Assembly (NCBI RefSeq): GCF_028864635.1
Contig: NZ_CP104850.1
Location: forward strand, 310,001 to 374,000
Source of the DNA: Cloacibacterium sp. TD35
GTDB taxonomy: Bacteria; Bacteroidota; Bacteroidia; Flavobacteriales; Weeksellaceae
DNA length: 64,000 nucleotides
Direction of reading: 5' to 3'
Part shown: one piece after another, positions 1 to 9,875 of the stretch
Layout of the letters: every line of letters starts with the position of its first letter
Numbering within the stretch: position 1 is the stretch's first letter
Made by a program: the position numbers and the translations under genes
The notes under the pieces: generated by a model
The model's database searches: none
Told to the model about the DNA's origin: nothing
The model's input: the letters and a program-made list of their open reading frames with translations, nothing else

Positions 1-433
1 TCGCTCCTGCTCTATGTATATTTAATATCCATGCAGAAAATAGGTAGGTTTGGTTAGGACATAAATTTGATACTCTTCTTCTATAAAATTCTCCTGGAGT
101 ATAATCTGCATTTACCACTAACATATTTCCGTAAGTTCCAGAGGGATCATTGGTATGATCTAATGATTTCTGCCAACCCCATGATAAATATTCAGTAGTA
201 TTTGAAATTGTATAACGGCCGTCATTTGGCGGAAATGTAGATGAATAAATGTAATTCGTAAAAGCTGGTGGCACTAATGCTGGAGAAATCGTTTGAAATG
301 AATTATTTACCCTTCCAAAATCTTCAATAAAAATAGGGGCTCCAAAAGAACCTCCACATGTCTGAGAATTTATCCTTCCAAAGAAAACCAAATTTAAAAA
401 TAGTAGAAACTTAAAATAATTTTTCCACGACAT
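1..433 (-). CDS. Secreted protein, N-terminal part (gene runs off the window)
   Basis: An open frame starts at the ATG at 431-433 and runs leftward off the window, so only the first 144 codons are seen. Residues 1 to about 27 form a signal peptide (MSWKNYFKFLLFLNLVFFGR and on). The mature part begins with TCGGSFGAPIFIEDFG, the opening typical of large Bacteroidota surface proteins with Ig-like or gliding-motility repeats and a C-terminal sorting domain; that C-terminus is outside the window. The function is unknown. Export by Sec followed by type IX secretion is an inference from this opening. Confidence 0.75.
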   Translation of the reverse strand, partial: MSWKNYFKFLLFLNLVFFGRINSQTCGGSFGAPIFIEDFGRVNNSFQTISPALVPPAFTNYIYSSTFPPNDGRYTISNTTEYLSWGWQKSLDHTNDPSGTYGNMLVVNADYTPGEFYRRRVSNLCPNQTYLFSAWILNIHRAGA

Positions 434-478
434 TATTGCCTTTTTTTGAGACTATAAAATTAGGTATTTAAAATTAAA

Positions 479-503
479 AATCCCGAAAATAATTTTCGGG
501 ATT
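479..503 (-). terminator. Intrinsic terminator
   Basis: An 11-bp perfect stem (479-489 with 493-503) with a 3-nt loop. On the minus strand it is followed by a T-rich run. It overlaps the stop codon of the frameshifted lipoprotein gene and separates it from the secreted-protein gene. Confidence 0.8.
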
Positions 504-1250
504 AATTTATAGTTTTGGTTCCATTTATTAAGAAAGGAAAATCAAATTTAGAATCTGGGTCTGTTGTAAAATAGGTTTCATTCAAATTATTTACCACGAA
601 GTAGAATCCATTATTATTTTTAATTTTACTCTGAGGTAAATGTGGTGCAAAATAAAAAAAGTTCGCTCCTTCATATTTAGTAGTCATTTTAAAATAATAA
701 TGACCACTTGATAAATTTAAATTTGGAATTTTAGCTTTTACACTATAAACCTGATGGGCTTCTGCTAGAGAAGTAGAATTGTAAGCAATCCTGTAAACAT
801 CTGTAGCCTGAGATTTTAAAAATAAATTAGTAGAAAATCCCCGAAAATCTTACGTGAAGTATTTAACCTTGGATCTCCATCATAAATTTCTAACATAACC
901 GCACTCACAGGGAAAATATCATTTTCCAACCCTTTGAAAAAATAAAATGTAAACTCTTCAATATTCCAAGTTTCATTTCCTGGGACTACGAAATCATCTC
1001 CTATATAATGTCTCCTATTTTGAATAGTAGGATGCGTAAATGAATAAAAACCCAAGTTTATATATCCATTTTCAAGTTCACTCAAAGAAAATCCGGTAGG
1101 AGCTTGAACTCCAGTAGAGCTTACTTTTCCTGTTACCAAAGAACCATTATCATAGTTTAAAGAAGTTATTTCAGAAGTACTCTGCAAACCATCACTAGAA
1201 CAACTGATTAAAGAAAATACAATTAAATTGGAAATAATTAGTTTTTTCAT
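502..1250 (-). pseudogene. Lipoprotein gene broken by a -1 frameshift
   Basis: Starts at 1250 with MKKLIISNLIVFSLISCSSD, a lipoprotein signal peptide with lipobox LISC. The first frame stops near 816 after reading RKIFGDFLLIYF. Adding one base to the GGGG run near 838-843 would join it to a second frame (FSTNLFLKSQATDVYRIAYN, and on) that stays open to the stop at 502-504. Both parts have the same composition and the join is seamless, so this is one gene of about 248 codons with a one-base deletion in a homopolymer, or a sequencing error. No domain is recognised; it is probably an outer-membrane-anchored lipoprotein. The gene ends at a strong terminator. Confidence 0.75.
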
Positions 1251-1285
1251 GGCATTTTTCCCAAATATAATAAAAATCCTTTATC

Positions 1286-2167
1286 CTATTTAGACTTTTT
1301 TGCTTTTATCATCATTTCCAGCATATCCCACATTTCTTGCGGAATTTGTTCTAGCATATTAAATTCTCCAGCACCTTGCAACCATTCTCCACCATCTATA
1401 GTTACTACTTCTCCGTTAATGTACGCTGAATAATCAGAAACCAAATACGCCGCCAAGTTTGCTAATTCTTGATGTTCTCCTACTCTTCTCAATGGCACTT
1501 TTTTTCTCATGTCAAATTTTTCGGCTAAATCTCCCGGCAATAATCTTTCCCAGGCTCCTTTTGTAGGGAATGGACCTGGTGCAATTGCGTTAAAACGAAT
1601 ATTATATTTCGCCCACTCTACAGCTAAACTTCTGGTCATCGCTAAAACTCCTGCTTTCGCACAAGCTGAAGGCACTACATAAGCAGAACCCGTCCAAGAA
1701 TAAGTAGTAACAATATTAAGTACAGTTCCCGGAATTTTATTATCAATCCAATATTTTCCTACAGAAAGTGTACAGTTTTTGGTTCCTTTCAAAACAATAT
1801 CCAAAATAGAATCAAAAGCAGAATGCGTCAATCTTTCGGTTGGTGAAATAAAATTTCCTGCAGCATTATTGAGCAAAATATCTATTCTACCAAATTCTTT
1901 TATCGCAGCTTCTTTCATGGCTTCTACTTCGTCCCAATTTCTTACATCACAAGAAACACAAAGTACTTTTCCGCCAGTTTCTGCTTCTAATTCTGCAGCT
2001 GTCCCCTGTAATTTTTCTAAATTTCTAGAAGTGATCACTACTTTGGCTCCCAGTTGTAGAAAATATTTAGTCATGGCTTTTCCCAAACCACTTCCACCAC
2101 CAGTAACGATGGCTACTTTATCTTTTAATGCGTTCTCCTGAAGCATAGGTTGTGTGTACATATTCAT
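1286..2167 (-). CDS. Short-chain dehydrogenase, 2,4-dienoyl-CoA reductase-like
   Basis: A 293-residue Rossmann-fold oxidoreductase. The nucleotide-binding motif TGGGSGLG is at residues 22-29 and NNAAGN at 100-105. The active site matches the dienoyl-CoA reductase (DECR) subgroup and not the usual YxxxK: TYSWTGSAYVVPSACAKAG places Tyr156 and Lys171 fifteen residues apart, as in mitochondrial DECR1, followed by APGPFPTKGAW. Family knowledge suggests NADPH-dependent reduction of 2,4-dienoyl-CoA during breakdown of unsaturated fatty acids. It is a single gene between a lipoprotein pseudogene and a bidirectional terminator. Two ATGs lie six bases apart at the start; either would give the same domain. 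Confidence 0.85.
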   Translation of the reverse strand: MNMYTQPMLQENALKDKVAIVTGGGSGLGKAMTKYFLQLGAKVVITSRNLEKLQGTAAELEAETGGKVLCVSCDVRNWDEVEAMKEAAIKEFGRIDILLNNAAGNFISPTERLTHSAFDSILDIVLKGTKNCTLSVGKYWIDNKIPGTVLNIVTTYSWTGSAYVVPSACAKAGVLAMTRSLAVEWAKYNIRFNAIAPGPFPTKGAWERLLPGDLAEKFDMRKKVPLRRVGEHQELANLAAYLVSDYSAYINGEVVTIDGGEWLQGAGEFNMLEQIPQEMWDMLEMMIKAKKSK

Positions 2168-2256
2168 GACAAGTCTTGTTTAAAATTAATTCTTAAAAGT
2201 AAGCATTTATAAAATTCCGAGAAAAAAATCTGTTATGTAAAGAAGATAATTCACAA

Positions 2257-2283
2257 AAAAAGACCGCAAAATTGCGGTCTTTT
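2257..2283. terminator. Terminator downstream of the M16 peptidase gene
   Basis: A 12-bp stem (2257-2268 with 2272-2283, aaaagaccgcaa and its complement) with a 3-nt loop and A/T flanks on both sides. It lies just past the stop of the M16 gene and upstream of the SDR gene. Confidence 0.8.
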
Positions 2284-2304
2284 CTTAAAATATTTTGAAA
2301 ATTT

Positions 2305-5232
2305 CTAGTATCCGAAAATTTCTTCTAAAGAAAGTTTTTTTACTTCTCCTAGTTTTTTCATATCATCCATAGAAACTCTTTTTTCAGAAGCTACAATTGC
2401 ATACGTGTAAGGTTTTCCTGAGAAATAATTCTGGTGGAATTTCTTAACATCTGCCATCGTAATTTTATCTACCGTTTCATACATTTTCTTTCTAATGTCA
2501 TCACTTAGACCTAAATTTTTAGCGTTTAAATAGTTATAAATGATACCATCTTGAGTAATCCTCTCTGTTTGAATATCTTTTTTCACTTGATTTTTAGCCA
2601 ATTCTAAATTTTTAGTCAATTCTGGCATTTTGGTTAGCAATTCGTTCATGGCAACCGTAGCATCATTAAATTTATCTGCTTGAGAACCTACATAACCTAA
2701 TAAATAGTAATCTTGGTCTTTTTTCTGTGGCTGAACATAATATCCGTAAGTACTGTAAGCCAAAGCTTTACTTTCTCTGATAGTTTGGAATACTAAACTT
2801 CCCATACCTCCACCGAAATAGTTATTGAAAACATTAACCATCGTAGTTTTTTCTGGATTGTAGGTTTCTGTATTTCTAATCCATCTAGTTTCTGCCTGAA
2901 CCATATCATAATCTGCAAAAAGCACTTGATTTTTAGCAGGAACTTCTTGTTTGAAAGTTTTTGCTGGAGCTGCTACTGCAAAATTTGCAGGAACTTGATG
3001 CAATGTTTTCAACTGAGAAACAAAATTATAAATAGGAGCTGGTCCGTAATAAATTACCGTTTGCTCATAATTATTTAGATTTTTAATTCTGTCTACCAAT
3101 TCTTGAGCGGTTACAGCATTCAGTTCTTCATTCGTCAAAACATTGTTGAATTTATTTTGAGTACCATAAAGCGCATAACTAGTTAAACCTTGTAAAATAG
3201 CACCTTTATTTGCTTTAGCATCTTTTCTAGCTTTATTCAATCTTGCTTTTAGCGCAGCTAAAGCTTTTTCGTCTGCTTTTACATTATTTACCACCTCTTC
3301 GTACAATTTCACTGCATTTTCGAAATTTTCTTGTAAACCTTCGATATTTACCGTAGTGTATTCTTCTCCTGTAGAAACATTAAAACTACATGCAATTTTG
3401 TAGAATGCTTTTGAGATTTCTTCGGCAGTCATTTTATCAGTCCCTAAAAACTGAATGTATTGAGAAGCTAAACTTTGTTTTTTATCATTCAAAGAACCGA
3501 TTTTGTAACGGTAGCTTAATCTGAAAATATCATTGTCTTTGTTTGGAACGTAAAGCACTTCTGCTTTTCCTAATTTAGATTTCTGAATATCTTTTTTGTA
3601 ATCTAAGAAAACTGGTTTTGCAGCAGTTGCAGGCATTTCATCAATCATTTTCACAAATGCTGATTGCTTATCTGGATTGGTTTCTACTGGTGTAATTGAT
3701 GGTTTTTCAATTTTTACAGTCGCAGGAGATTCTCCTTTTCTTTTAAGAACTGCTACATAATTGTCACCAAAATATTTATTGGCAAAAGCTACGATGTCTT
3801 CTTTTTTGATTTTAGACAAATCATTTACATAAGCAACTTGGTCTCTCCAGTCTAATTCTGAAGTGAAAGCATCCATCAAAACGCTAGCTCTATCACCGTA
3901 TTTTTCGGTTTCATAGATTTTGTTTTTCTTGATGTTATTGATGATAGAAGTGATTAATTGGTCATCAAAATTTCCTTTTTTAAGGTTCTCGATTTCATTT
4001 AATACCAAAGCTTTTACATCTTCTAAACTTTGACCAGAAGTTGGTGCAGCAGAAAGATATAAAATTCCGTAATCAATCAATGAATAAGTGAAAGCTGAAG
4101 CTCTCAATAATTTTTGTTTTTTAACCAAATTCAGGTCTAATAAACCTGCTCTTCCGTTGGTTAAAATTTGACCAACTAAGTCAGCTAACAAAGCATCTTT
4201 ATCTTTATTTCCTGGCAATCTGTAACCGATGGTTAAGTTTTCTGCATCTGGGCCTACAATTTCTTTTACAATTGGAGCCGTAATAGCATCTTCTGGCTGG
4301 AAGGTGTATTTATCAAATGGTTTTGGTTGCATGTAAGAAAACGCCTTGTCTACTTTTGCAATTACCTCATCTGGATTGAAATCACCAGAAAGAATAATTC
4401 CCATGTTATTAGGAACGTAATATTTATTAAAATACTTTCTGATTTCAACTAAAGAAGGGTTTTTAAGGTGTTCTACCGTACCAATGGTTGTTTGTAAACC
4501 GTAGTTATGTTTTTTGAAAAGATTAGAGAATAAAGTTTCAGAAACTTTTCTTCCGTCATTATCCAGCGTTCTATTTTTTTCTTCATAAACCGCTTCTAAT
4601 TCAGTGTGGAAAATTCTAAGTGTAGGATTTCTGAATCTTTCTGCTTGTACTGCTAAATATTTATCTAGAGAAGCACTAGGAACATCATCTGTATAAACCG
4701 TTTGTTCAAAACTTGTAAAAGCATTGGTTCCTTGAGCTCCCATTGCAGACATCATTTTGTCATACTCGTTTGCAATTGCATATTTTGCGGCAACTCCAGA
4801 AACTGAGTCTATTTTTTTATAGATGGCTTTTCTTTGAACTTCATCTTTAGTAGAATTATATTGCTCGTATAATGCGTCTATTTTTTCTAATTCTACTTTT
4901 TCTTTAGACCAATCTAGTGAACCGTATTTATCAGTTCCTTTGAACAACATGTGCTCTAAATAATGTGCCAAACCTGTATTGGTTGCAGGGTCTGTTTTAC
5001 TTCCTGCTTTAATGGCAACATAGGCTTGAATTCTGGGATCCTTATTCGTAGGACTTAAAATAACAGTTAAACCATTCTTCAAAGTGTAGAAACGCGCTTT
5101 CGCTGGGTCATTGGTTACATATTTATAGGTGTAACCGCCACTCGAAGCTTCTTTCCACTGGAACTGGTTTTGGGCAAAAGCAGCCACAGAAACTAAGACT
5201 GCAGCAAATGCCAAAGTAAGCTTTCTAATCAT
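2305..5232 (-). CDS. M16 family zinc metallopeptidase, secreted or periplasmic
   Basis: About 975 residues with a duplicated M16 (pitrilysin/insulinase) architecture. The N-terminal half carries the inverted zinc motif HxxEH as H90-Y-L-E93-H94, with the distal glutamate in ELEAVYEEKNR. The C-terminal half lacks the motif, as expected for the non-catalytic domain. A signal peptide (MIRKLTLAFAAVLVSVAAFA) supports starting at 5232 and not at an in-frame ATG ten codons upstream. The likely role is degradation of peptides in the periplasm or at the outer membrane. It is monocistronic with its own terminator. Confidence 0.88.
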   Translation of the reverse strand: MIRKLTLAFAAVLVSVAAFAQNQFQWKEASSGGYTYKYVTNDPAKARFYTLKNGLTVILSPTNKDPRIQAYVAIKAGSKTDPATNTGLAHYLEHMLFKGTDKYGSLDWSKEKVELEKIDALYEQYNSTKDEVQRKAIYKKIDSVSGVAAKYAIANEYDKMMSAMGAQGTNAFTSFEQTVYTDDVPSASLDKYLAVQAERFRNPTLRIFHTELEAVYEEKNRTLDNDGRKVSETLFSNLFKKHNYGLQTTIGTVEHLKNPSLVEIRKYFNKYYVPNNMGIILSGDFNPDEVIAKVDKAFSYMQPKPFDKYTFQPEDAITAPIVKEIVGPDAENLTIGYRLPGNKDKDALLADLVGQILTNGRAGLLDLNLVKKQKLLRASAFTYSLIDYGILYLSAAPTSGQSLEDVKALVLNEIENLKKGNFDDQLITSIINNIKKNKIYETEKYGDRASVLMDAFTSELDWRDQVAYVNDLSKIKKEDIVAFANKYFGDNYVAVLKRKGESPATVKIEKPSITPVETNPDKQSAFVKMIDEMPATAAKPVFLDYKKDIQKSKLGKAEVLYVPNKDNDIFRLSYRYKIGSLNDKKQSLASQYIQFLGTDKMTAEEISKAFYKIACSFNVSTGEEYTTVNIEGLQENFENAVKLYEEVVNNVKADEKALAALKARLNKARKDAKANKGAILQGLTSYALYGTQNKFNNVLTNEELNAVTAQELVDRIKNLNNYEQTVIYYGPAPIYNFVSQLKTLHQVPANFAVAAPAKTFKQEVPAKNQVLFADYDMVQAETRWIRNTETYNPEKTTMVNVFNNYFGGGMGSLVFQTIRESKALAYSTYGYYVQPQKKDQDYYLLGYVGSQADKFNDATVAMNELLTKMPELTKNLELAKNQVKKDIQTERITQDGIIYNYLNAKNLGLSDDIRKKMYETVDKITMADVKKFHQNYFSGKPYTYAIVASEKRVSMDDMKKLGEVKKLSLEEIFGY

Positions 5233-5313
5233 ATTGAACTCATTTTTTTCTATTAGACGCAAAAAATGTTAAAATGTTTCTTAAACATTCATATTTTTTG
5301 AAAAAGAAGAATT

Positions 5314-6648
5314 TTATCGTTCAAACAACAACCTTTCTCCGTGTTTTTCAGGAGAAACTTTACCATTTTCGAAAGCAAGAAAACCATTGACGAATGTATG
5401 TGTAATTTCTGAATGAAAAGTCTCGTTTTCTAGCGGACTCCAACCACATTTTGAAAGAATTTTTTCTTTTGAAACTGTAGATTTTCCTTGAGGATTAATG
5501 AGTACCAAATCTGCTTTGTAACCTTCTCTTACATAACCTCTTTTTTCAATTTCGAATAAAATAGCAGGATTATGACACATTTTTTCAACCACTTTTTCTA
5601 AAGTAATTTTTCCTTTTTTGAAATATTCAAACATCACCGGCAAAGAATATTGAACCAAAGGTGCTCCAGAAGGACATTTCAAATATTTATTATCTTTCTC
5701 TTCCAAAGTATGCGGAGCATGATCGGTTGCAATAATATCAATTCTATCATCTAAAAGCGCTTCCCAAAGTCCGTTTTTATCTTTTTCTGTTTTCACGGCA
5801 GGGTTCCACTTGATTAAAGAACCTTTGGTTTCATAATCTTCATTGGTAAAATGAAGATGATGCACACAAACTTCCGCGGTGATTTTTTTGTCTTTTAACG
5901 GAATATCATTTCGGAAAAGCTCCATTTCTTTTGCGGTAGAAAGATGATAAATATGCAATCTCGCTCCAGTTTTTTTTGCCAATTCAATTGCCTTTGAACT
6001 TGATATATAACAAGCTTCTTCGCTTCTGATGAGATGATGAAATTTCACAGGAATATCTTCTCCGTATTGTTCTTTATAGATCTCTGTATTTCTTCTGATG
6101 GTAGCTTCATCTTCACAATGCACACAAATCGGCATTTTTACTTGAGAGAAGATTTCTTCCAAAATTTCGGGATTATCTACCAACATATTCCCTGTAGAAG
6201 AGCCTAAAAATAGTTTAACGGCTGCTACATTTTTCGGATTGGTTTTCAGAACTTCTTCTAAATTATCATTGGTTCCGCCCATCGAAAAAGAATAATTGGC
6301 GTAAGATTTCTCCGAAGCAATTTTGTATTTTTCTTCTAAAAGCTCTTGCGTTACCGCATTGGGAACGGTGTTCGGTTGTTCTATAAAACTAGTTACTCCA
6401 CCTGCAATTGCTGCTTTTGATTCGCTTTCTATATCGCCTTTATGCGTTAAACCAGGCTCACGAAAATGCACTTGGTCGTCTATCACCCCTGGAATAAGAA
6501 AAGAATTTTCGGCGTCAATAATTTTATCTACATTTTCTTCGGAAATAGTTGATGAAATTTTTGCAATCAAATCATTTTCAATCAATACATCAGATTTAAA
6601 AATCTTCCCTTCATTTACGATTTGTGCATTTTTAATTAAAGTTTTCAT
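5314..6648 (-). CDS. pyrC: Dihydroorotase (pyrimidine synthesis)
   Basis: An amidohydrolase of about 444 residues that interconverts carbamoyl-aspartate and dihydroorotate in UMP synthesis. Metal-site landmarks are GVIDDQVHFREPG (54-66), the probable carbamylated lysine in AAVKLFLGSS, VHCED, HIYHLST and ATDHAPH. The first histidine of the usual HxH pair is Gln59 (DQVHFR); as I recall, other Bacteroidota dihydroorotases share this change. The start at 6648 (MKTLIKNAQI) is preferred over an ATG seven codons upstream because it matches the family N-terminus. Allantoinase or dihydropyrimidinase are less likely given REPG and the PNT motif. Confidence 0.88.
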   Translation of the reverse strand: MKTLIKNAQIVNEGKIFKSDVLIENDLIAKISSTISEENVDKIIDAENSFLIPGVIDDQVHFREPGLTHKGDIESESKAAIAGGVTSFIEQPNTVPNAVTQELLEEKYKIASEKSYANYSFSMGGTNDNLEEVLKTNPKNVAAVKLFLGSSTGNMLVDNPEILEEIFSQVKMPICVHCEDEATIRRNTEIYKEQYGEDIPVKFHHLIRSEEACYISSSKAIELAKKTGARLHIYHLSTAKEMELFRNDIPLKDKKITAEVCVHHLHFTNEDYETKGSLIKWNPAVKTEKDKNGLWEALLDDRIDIIATDHAPHTLEEKDNKYLKCPSGAPLVQYSLPVMFEYFKKGKITLEKVVEKMCHNPAILFEIEKRGYVREGYKADLVLINPQGKSTVSKEKILSKCGWSPLENETFHSEITHTFVNGFLAFENGKVSPEKHGERLLFER

Positions 6649-6790
6649 TTTACTTTTAGATTTATACAAATTTAGTCTAACTTTTGACTAAAGTCAAAAT
6701 AATTTGGCTTTTTATATTGAGTTTAAGTCTCTAAAAAAGTGATTTAATAAAATTATAAAATCCAGAATATTAAATTTCAAATCTTATCTT

Positions 6791-6798
6791 TACTTTTG
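6791..6798 (+). promoter_or_regulatory. Probable -7 promoter box of the flippase-dut gene pair
   Basis: TACTTTTG matches the Bacteroidota -7 consensus TAnnTTTG and lies 22 bases before the TTG start chosen for the flippase. No clear -33 TTG is seen. Confidence 0.45.
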
Positions 6799-6819
6799 CA
6801 ATCTAAAAACACTAAAAAA

Positions 6820-8271
6820 TTGTATAAAAAACTATTCGGACAGACTGCCATTTATGGCTTAAGTTCAGTATTAGTAAGGATTTTTCCTTTTCTCATCGCT
6901 CCTATTGTTACACGAGCATTTGGGCCAGCTGCATCTTCACCATTTGTAGATTGGTACTCTATTGCTGGAGTTATTACGGTTTTTTTAACACACGGAATGG
7001 AAACTTCGTTTTTTCGTTTTGCTCAAGAAGATGATATTGACAAAAAAACCTTAATCTCTACTACTGCACTTAGCATTCTTTCTGTAGGGTTCATTTATTT
7101 GATTTTAGGTTATGTTTTCAGACAAGAATTAGCAAACGCTTTTGAAACACCAGACCAAGTAAATTTTTTGGTCATTTTCTTATTCATTTTATCTTTTGAT
7201 GCGTTTTCTACAATTCCTTCAGCGGTTTTAAGACTCGAAGGAAGACCTATACAATATATGCTTTCTAAAGTAATCGGTTCATTGGTTTACTTTTTTCTAG
7301 TGGTATTTTTCATCAAATGGTTGCCTAAATTTCCAGAGGGAATTCTTGGGCTAAAATATAATCCAGAAATTGGGGTAGGTTACGTTTTTATTGCCAATTT
7401 GGTTCAGAGTATTGTGACTTTGGCGATTGTGGGCAAAGAGTTTGTTAATTTCAGTATCAAAAAATTTGATTTTCAACTTTGGAAAAGAATTATGAATTAT
7501 TCTTGGCCAGTAATGATTGCAGGTTTGGCTGGAATTGTAAACCAAACACTTGACAGACAGTTTCTTAAATATTTACTTCCTGATAAAGAAGCACGCCATC
7601 AGATTGGAGTTTATGGCGCTGTTTACAAAATAGCCACTTTTATTACGGTTATTAGGCAAGCTTATCAGTTAGGAATTGAGCCTTATTTTTTCAGCAGTTT
7701 CAAAGATAAAAACAATCACAAAACTTATGCAGTTTTGATGGACGTTTTCGTAATTTGTAATTGCTTAATTTACATGGGATTGATGGTAAATCTTCAATGG
7801 ATTTCTGAAAAATACTTGAGAAATCCACTTTACTACGAAGGCATAGAAATAATTCCGATGGTGATGTTAGGTGCTTTATTTTTAGGGATTTATCTTAACC
7901 TTTCTATTTGGTACAAACTTTCAGACCAAACTAGAGTGGGTTTATATATTTCTATCATCGGAGCAGCAATTACAGTGCTCATTAACGTTCTTTTTATTCC
8001 AGAATATGGATATTGGGCAAGTGCAACTGCTGCATTAGTAACCTTCACGAGTATGATGGTAATTTCTTACATTTGGGGAAGAATAAAATATCCTATTCCT
8101 TATAACACAGGTAAAGTTATATTATACTTATTTATTTCGGTTTCTCTTTCTATGATTTCGTTTTATTATTTTAGAACCAATTATATTGTAGGGAACTTAT
8201 TTTTAGCATTATTCATAGGTTTTGTAGCCTTTAAGGAACAAGCCATTATCAAAAGAATTTTAAAAAGATGA
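6820..8271 (+). CDS. Polysaccharide flippase (MATE/MVF superfamily)
   Basis: About 484 residues with roughly 12-14 hydrophobic helices and the family opening [17 protein letters not shown]. Such proteins flip lipid-linked sugars across the inner membrane for O-antigen, capsule or other glycans. No in-frame ATG exists near the start. A TTG at 6796 lies inside the -7 promoter box, so the TTG at 6820 (followed by TATAAAAAACTATTC) is the more credible start. It overlaps dut by ATGA and is followed by a sugar nucleotidyltransferase, so the neighbourhood combines nucleotide metabolism and cell-surface glycan supply. Confidence 0.85.
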   Translation: MYKKLFGQTAIYGLSSVLVRIFPFLIAPIVTRAFGPAASSPFVDWYSIAGVITVFLTHGMETSFFRFAQEDDIDKKTLISTTALSILSVGFIYLILGYVFRQELANAFETPDQVNFLVIFLFILSFDAFSTIPSAVLRLEGRPIQYMLSKVIGSLVYFFLVVFFIKWLPKFPEGILGLKYNPEIGVGYVFIANLVQSIVTLAIVGKEFVNFSIKKFDFQLWKRIMNYSWPVMIAGLAGIVNQTLDRQFLKYLLPDKEARHQIGVYGAVYKIATFITVIRQAYQLGIEPYFFSSFKDKNNHKTYAVLMDVFVICNCLIYMGLMVNLQWISEKYLRNPLYYEGIEIIPMVMLGALFLGIYLNLSIWYKLSDQTRVGLYISIIGAAITVLINVLFIPEYGYWASATAALVTFTSMMVISYIWGRIKYPIPYNTGKVILYLFISVSLSMISFYYFRTNYIVGNLFLALFIGFVAFKEQAIIKRILKR

Positions 8272-8708
8272 CCATAAAAGTAATCAACAAATCAAAACAC
8301 GCTTTACCAAAATACCAAACTGCACTTTCTGCAGGAATGGATTTATATGCTAACATTTCTGAACCCATAACGCTGAAATCTTTAGAGAGAAAATTAATCA
8401 GCACAGGTTTATTCATTTCATTGCCAGAAGGTTACGAAGCACAAGTAAGACCTAGAAGTGGTCTTGCTCTAAAAAACGGAATCACCGTTCTGAATACTCC
8501 AGGAACAATAGACGCTGATTATCGTGGAGAAATTGGAGTAATTTTAGTAAATTTATCGGCCGAAGAATTTACCATAAATGATGGCGACAGAATTGCTCAG
8601 ATGGTTATTGCCAAACATGAAACCGCAACTTGGGAAGAGGTAGACACCTTAGAAGAAACAGAACGCGGAGAAGGAGGTTTTGGCAGTTCAGGAGTGGCTA
8701 AAAAATAA
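8268..8708 (+). CDS. dut: dUTP diphosphatase
   Basis: A 146-residue trimeric dUTPase that hydrolyses dUTP to dUMP and pyrophosphate. This keeps uracil out of DNA and supplies dTMP synthesis. All five motifs are present in order: [45 protein letters not shown] and the C-terminal GEGGFGSSG arm that closes over the nucleotide. Its ATG overlaps the stop of the flippase gene (ATGA), which implies translational coupling. Confidence 0.95.
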   Translation: MTIKVINKSKHALPKYQTALSAGMDLYANISEPITLKSLERKLISTGLFISLPEGYEAQVRPRSGLALKNGITVLNTPGTIDADYRGEIGVILVNLSAEEFTINDGDRIAQMVIAKHETATWEEVDTLEETERGEGGFGSSGVAKK

Positions 8709-8745
8709 CAGTTAAAAACACTAATACATTAAAACCATATAAACT

Positions 8746-9771
8746 ATGAAAATTATAGTTCCAATGGCAGGACGTGGCTCTAGATTAAGACCACACACCC
8801 TTACAGTTCCTAAACCATTAATTCCTATTGCAGGAAAACCAATTGTACAAAGATTAGTAGAAGATATAGCAAAAGTAGCTGGCGAAAAAATAGATGAAAT
8901 AGCATTTATCATAGGAGATTTCGGGCCAGAAGTTGAACAATCTTTAATAGAAATTGCAGAAAAACTAGGAGCAAAAGGAAGCGTTTATACGCAAGACGAA
9001 CCTCTAGGAACAGCTCACGCTATAAAATGTGCAGAACAATCAATGCAAGGAGACGTGGTAGTAGCATTTGCTGATACCCTTTTCCGTGCTGATTTTAAAT
9101 TAGACACCAATTCTGATGGAGTGATTTGGGTAAAAAAAGTAGCCGATCCTTCTGCTTTTGGTGTTGTGAAATTAGACGATTATGGTTTCATCACTGATTT
9201 TGTAGAAAAACCACAAACTTTCGTTTCAGATTTAGCCATTATTGGAATTTATTATTTCAAATCTGCAGAAAAACTGATGGAAGAAATTAATTATATCATG
9301 AGTAATGATATAAAAGTAGGTGGTGAATATCAATTGACTACCGCTCTAGAAAATCTTCGTCAAAAAGGAGCTAAATTCTCTCTAGGAAAAGTAGATGATT
9401 GGATGGATTGCGGCAATAAAAATGCAACCGTAGAAACCAATGGTAAAATCCTTCAATACGAAAAAGAAGAATTTGCAAATTCCCCAGCATCAGCAGAAAT
9501 AGAAAACAGTCTTATTATTCCTCCATGTTTTATCGGGGAAAATGTAAAAATTAAAAATTCTAAAATCGGGCCTTATGTTTCTTTAGGAAACGGAACTTGC
9601 GTAGAGAATTCTAATATCGAAAATTCTTTGATACAAGAAAAAACAGTGATTAATCATGGTAATTTAAGCAACTCTATGATTGGTAGTAACGCACAGTATT
9701 TTGGCGTTTCTAGAGAAATTTCCTTAGGAGATTATTCGGTGCTAGATTTCTTATCAAAAGTAAATGATTAA
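8746..9771 (+). CDS. Sugar-phosphate nucleotidyltransferase
   Basis: A 341-residue enzyme. The N-terminal nucleotidyltransferase domain opens with MAGRGSRLRPHTLTVPKPL, the G-x-G-x-R...PK signature for NTP binding. Residues from about 245 onward contain hexapeptide-like repeats (IENSLIIPPCFIGENV, IKNSKIGPYVSLGNG), a left-handed beta-helix as in GlmU or long RmlA/GCD1 homologues. It makes an NDP-sugar from NTP and sugar-1-phosphate; the specificity (glucose, mannose or GlcNAc) cannot be read from sequence. It lies 37 bases after dut and before a strong terminator, probably the last gene of the flippase-dut transcript. Confidence 0.85.
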   Translation: MKIIVPMAGRGSRLRPHTLTVPKPLIPIAGKPIVQRLVEDIAKVAGEKIDEIAFIIGDFGPEVEQSLIEIAEKLGAKGSVYTQDEPLGTAHAIKCAEQSMQGDVVVAFADTLFRADFKLDTNSDGVIWVKKVADPSAFGVVKLDDYGFITDFVEKPQTFVSDLAIIGIYYFKSAEKLMEEINYIMSNDIKVGGEYQLTTALENLRQKGAKFSLGKVDDWMDCGNKNATVETNGKILQYEKEEFANSPASAEIENSLIIPPCFIGENVKIKNSKIGPYVSLGNGTCVENSNIENSLIQEKTVINHGNLSNSMIGSNAQYFGVSREISLGDYSVLDFLSKVND

Positions 9772-9794
9772 TCTACTATAAATCAAATAAATAA

Positions 9795-9826
9795 CCAAAC
9801 CACACAAAACATTTTGTGTGGTTTGG
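9795..9826. terminator. Strong bidirectional-looking terminator hairpin
   Basis: A perfect 15-bp inverted repeat (9795-9809 with 9812-9826) around a 2-nt loop, just past the nucleotidyltransferase stop. It separates the flippase/dut transcript from the DUF4292/EnvC transcript. Confidence 0.85.
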
Positions 9827-9875
9827 CGTTAAAATTGTAATGTTCTTCCACAAGTAACATTTACAATCATAAAAT

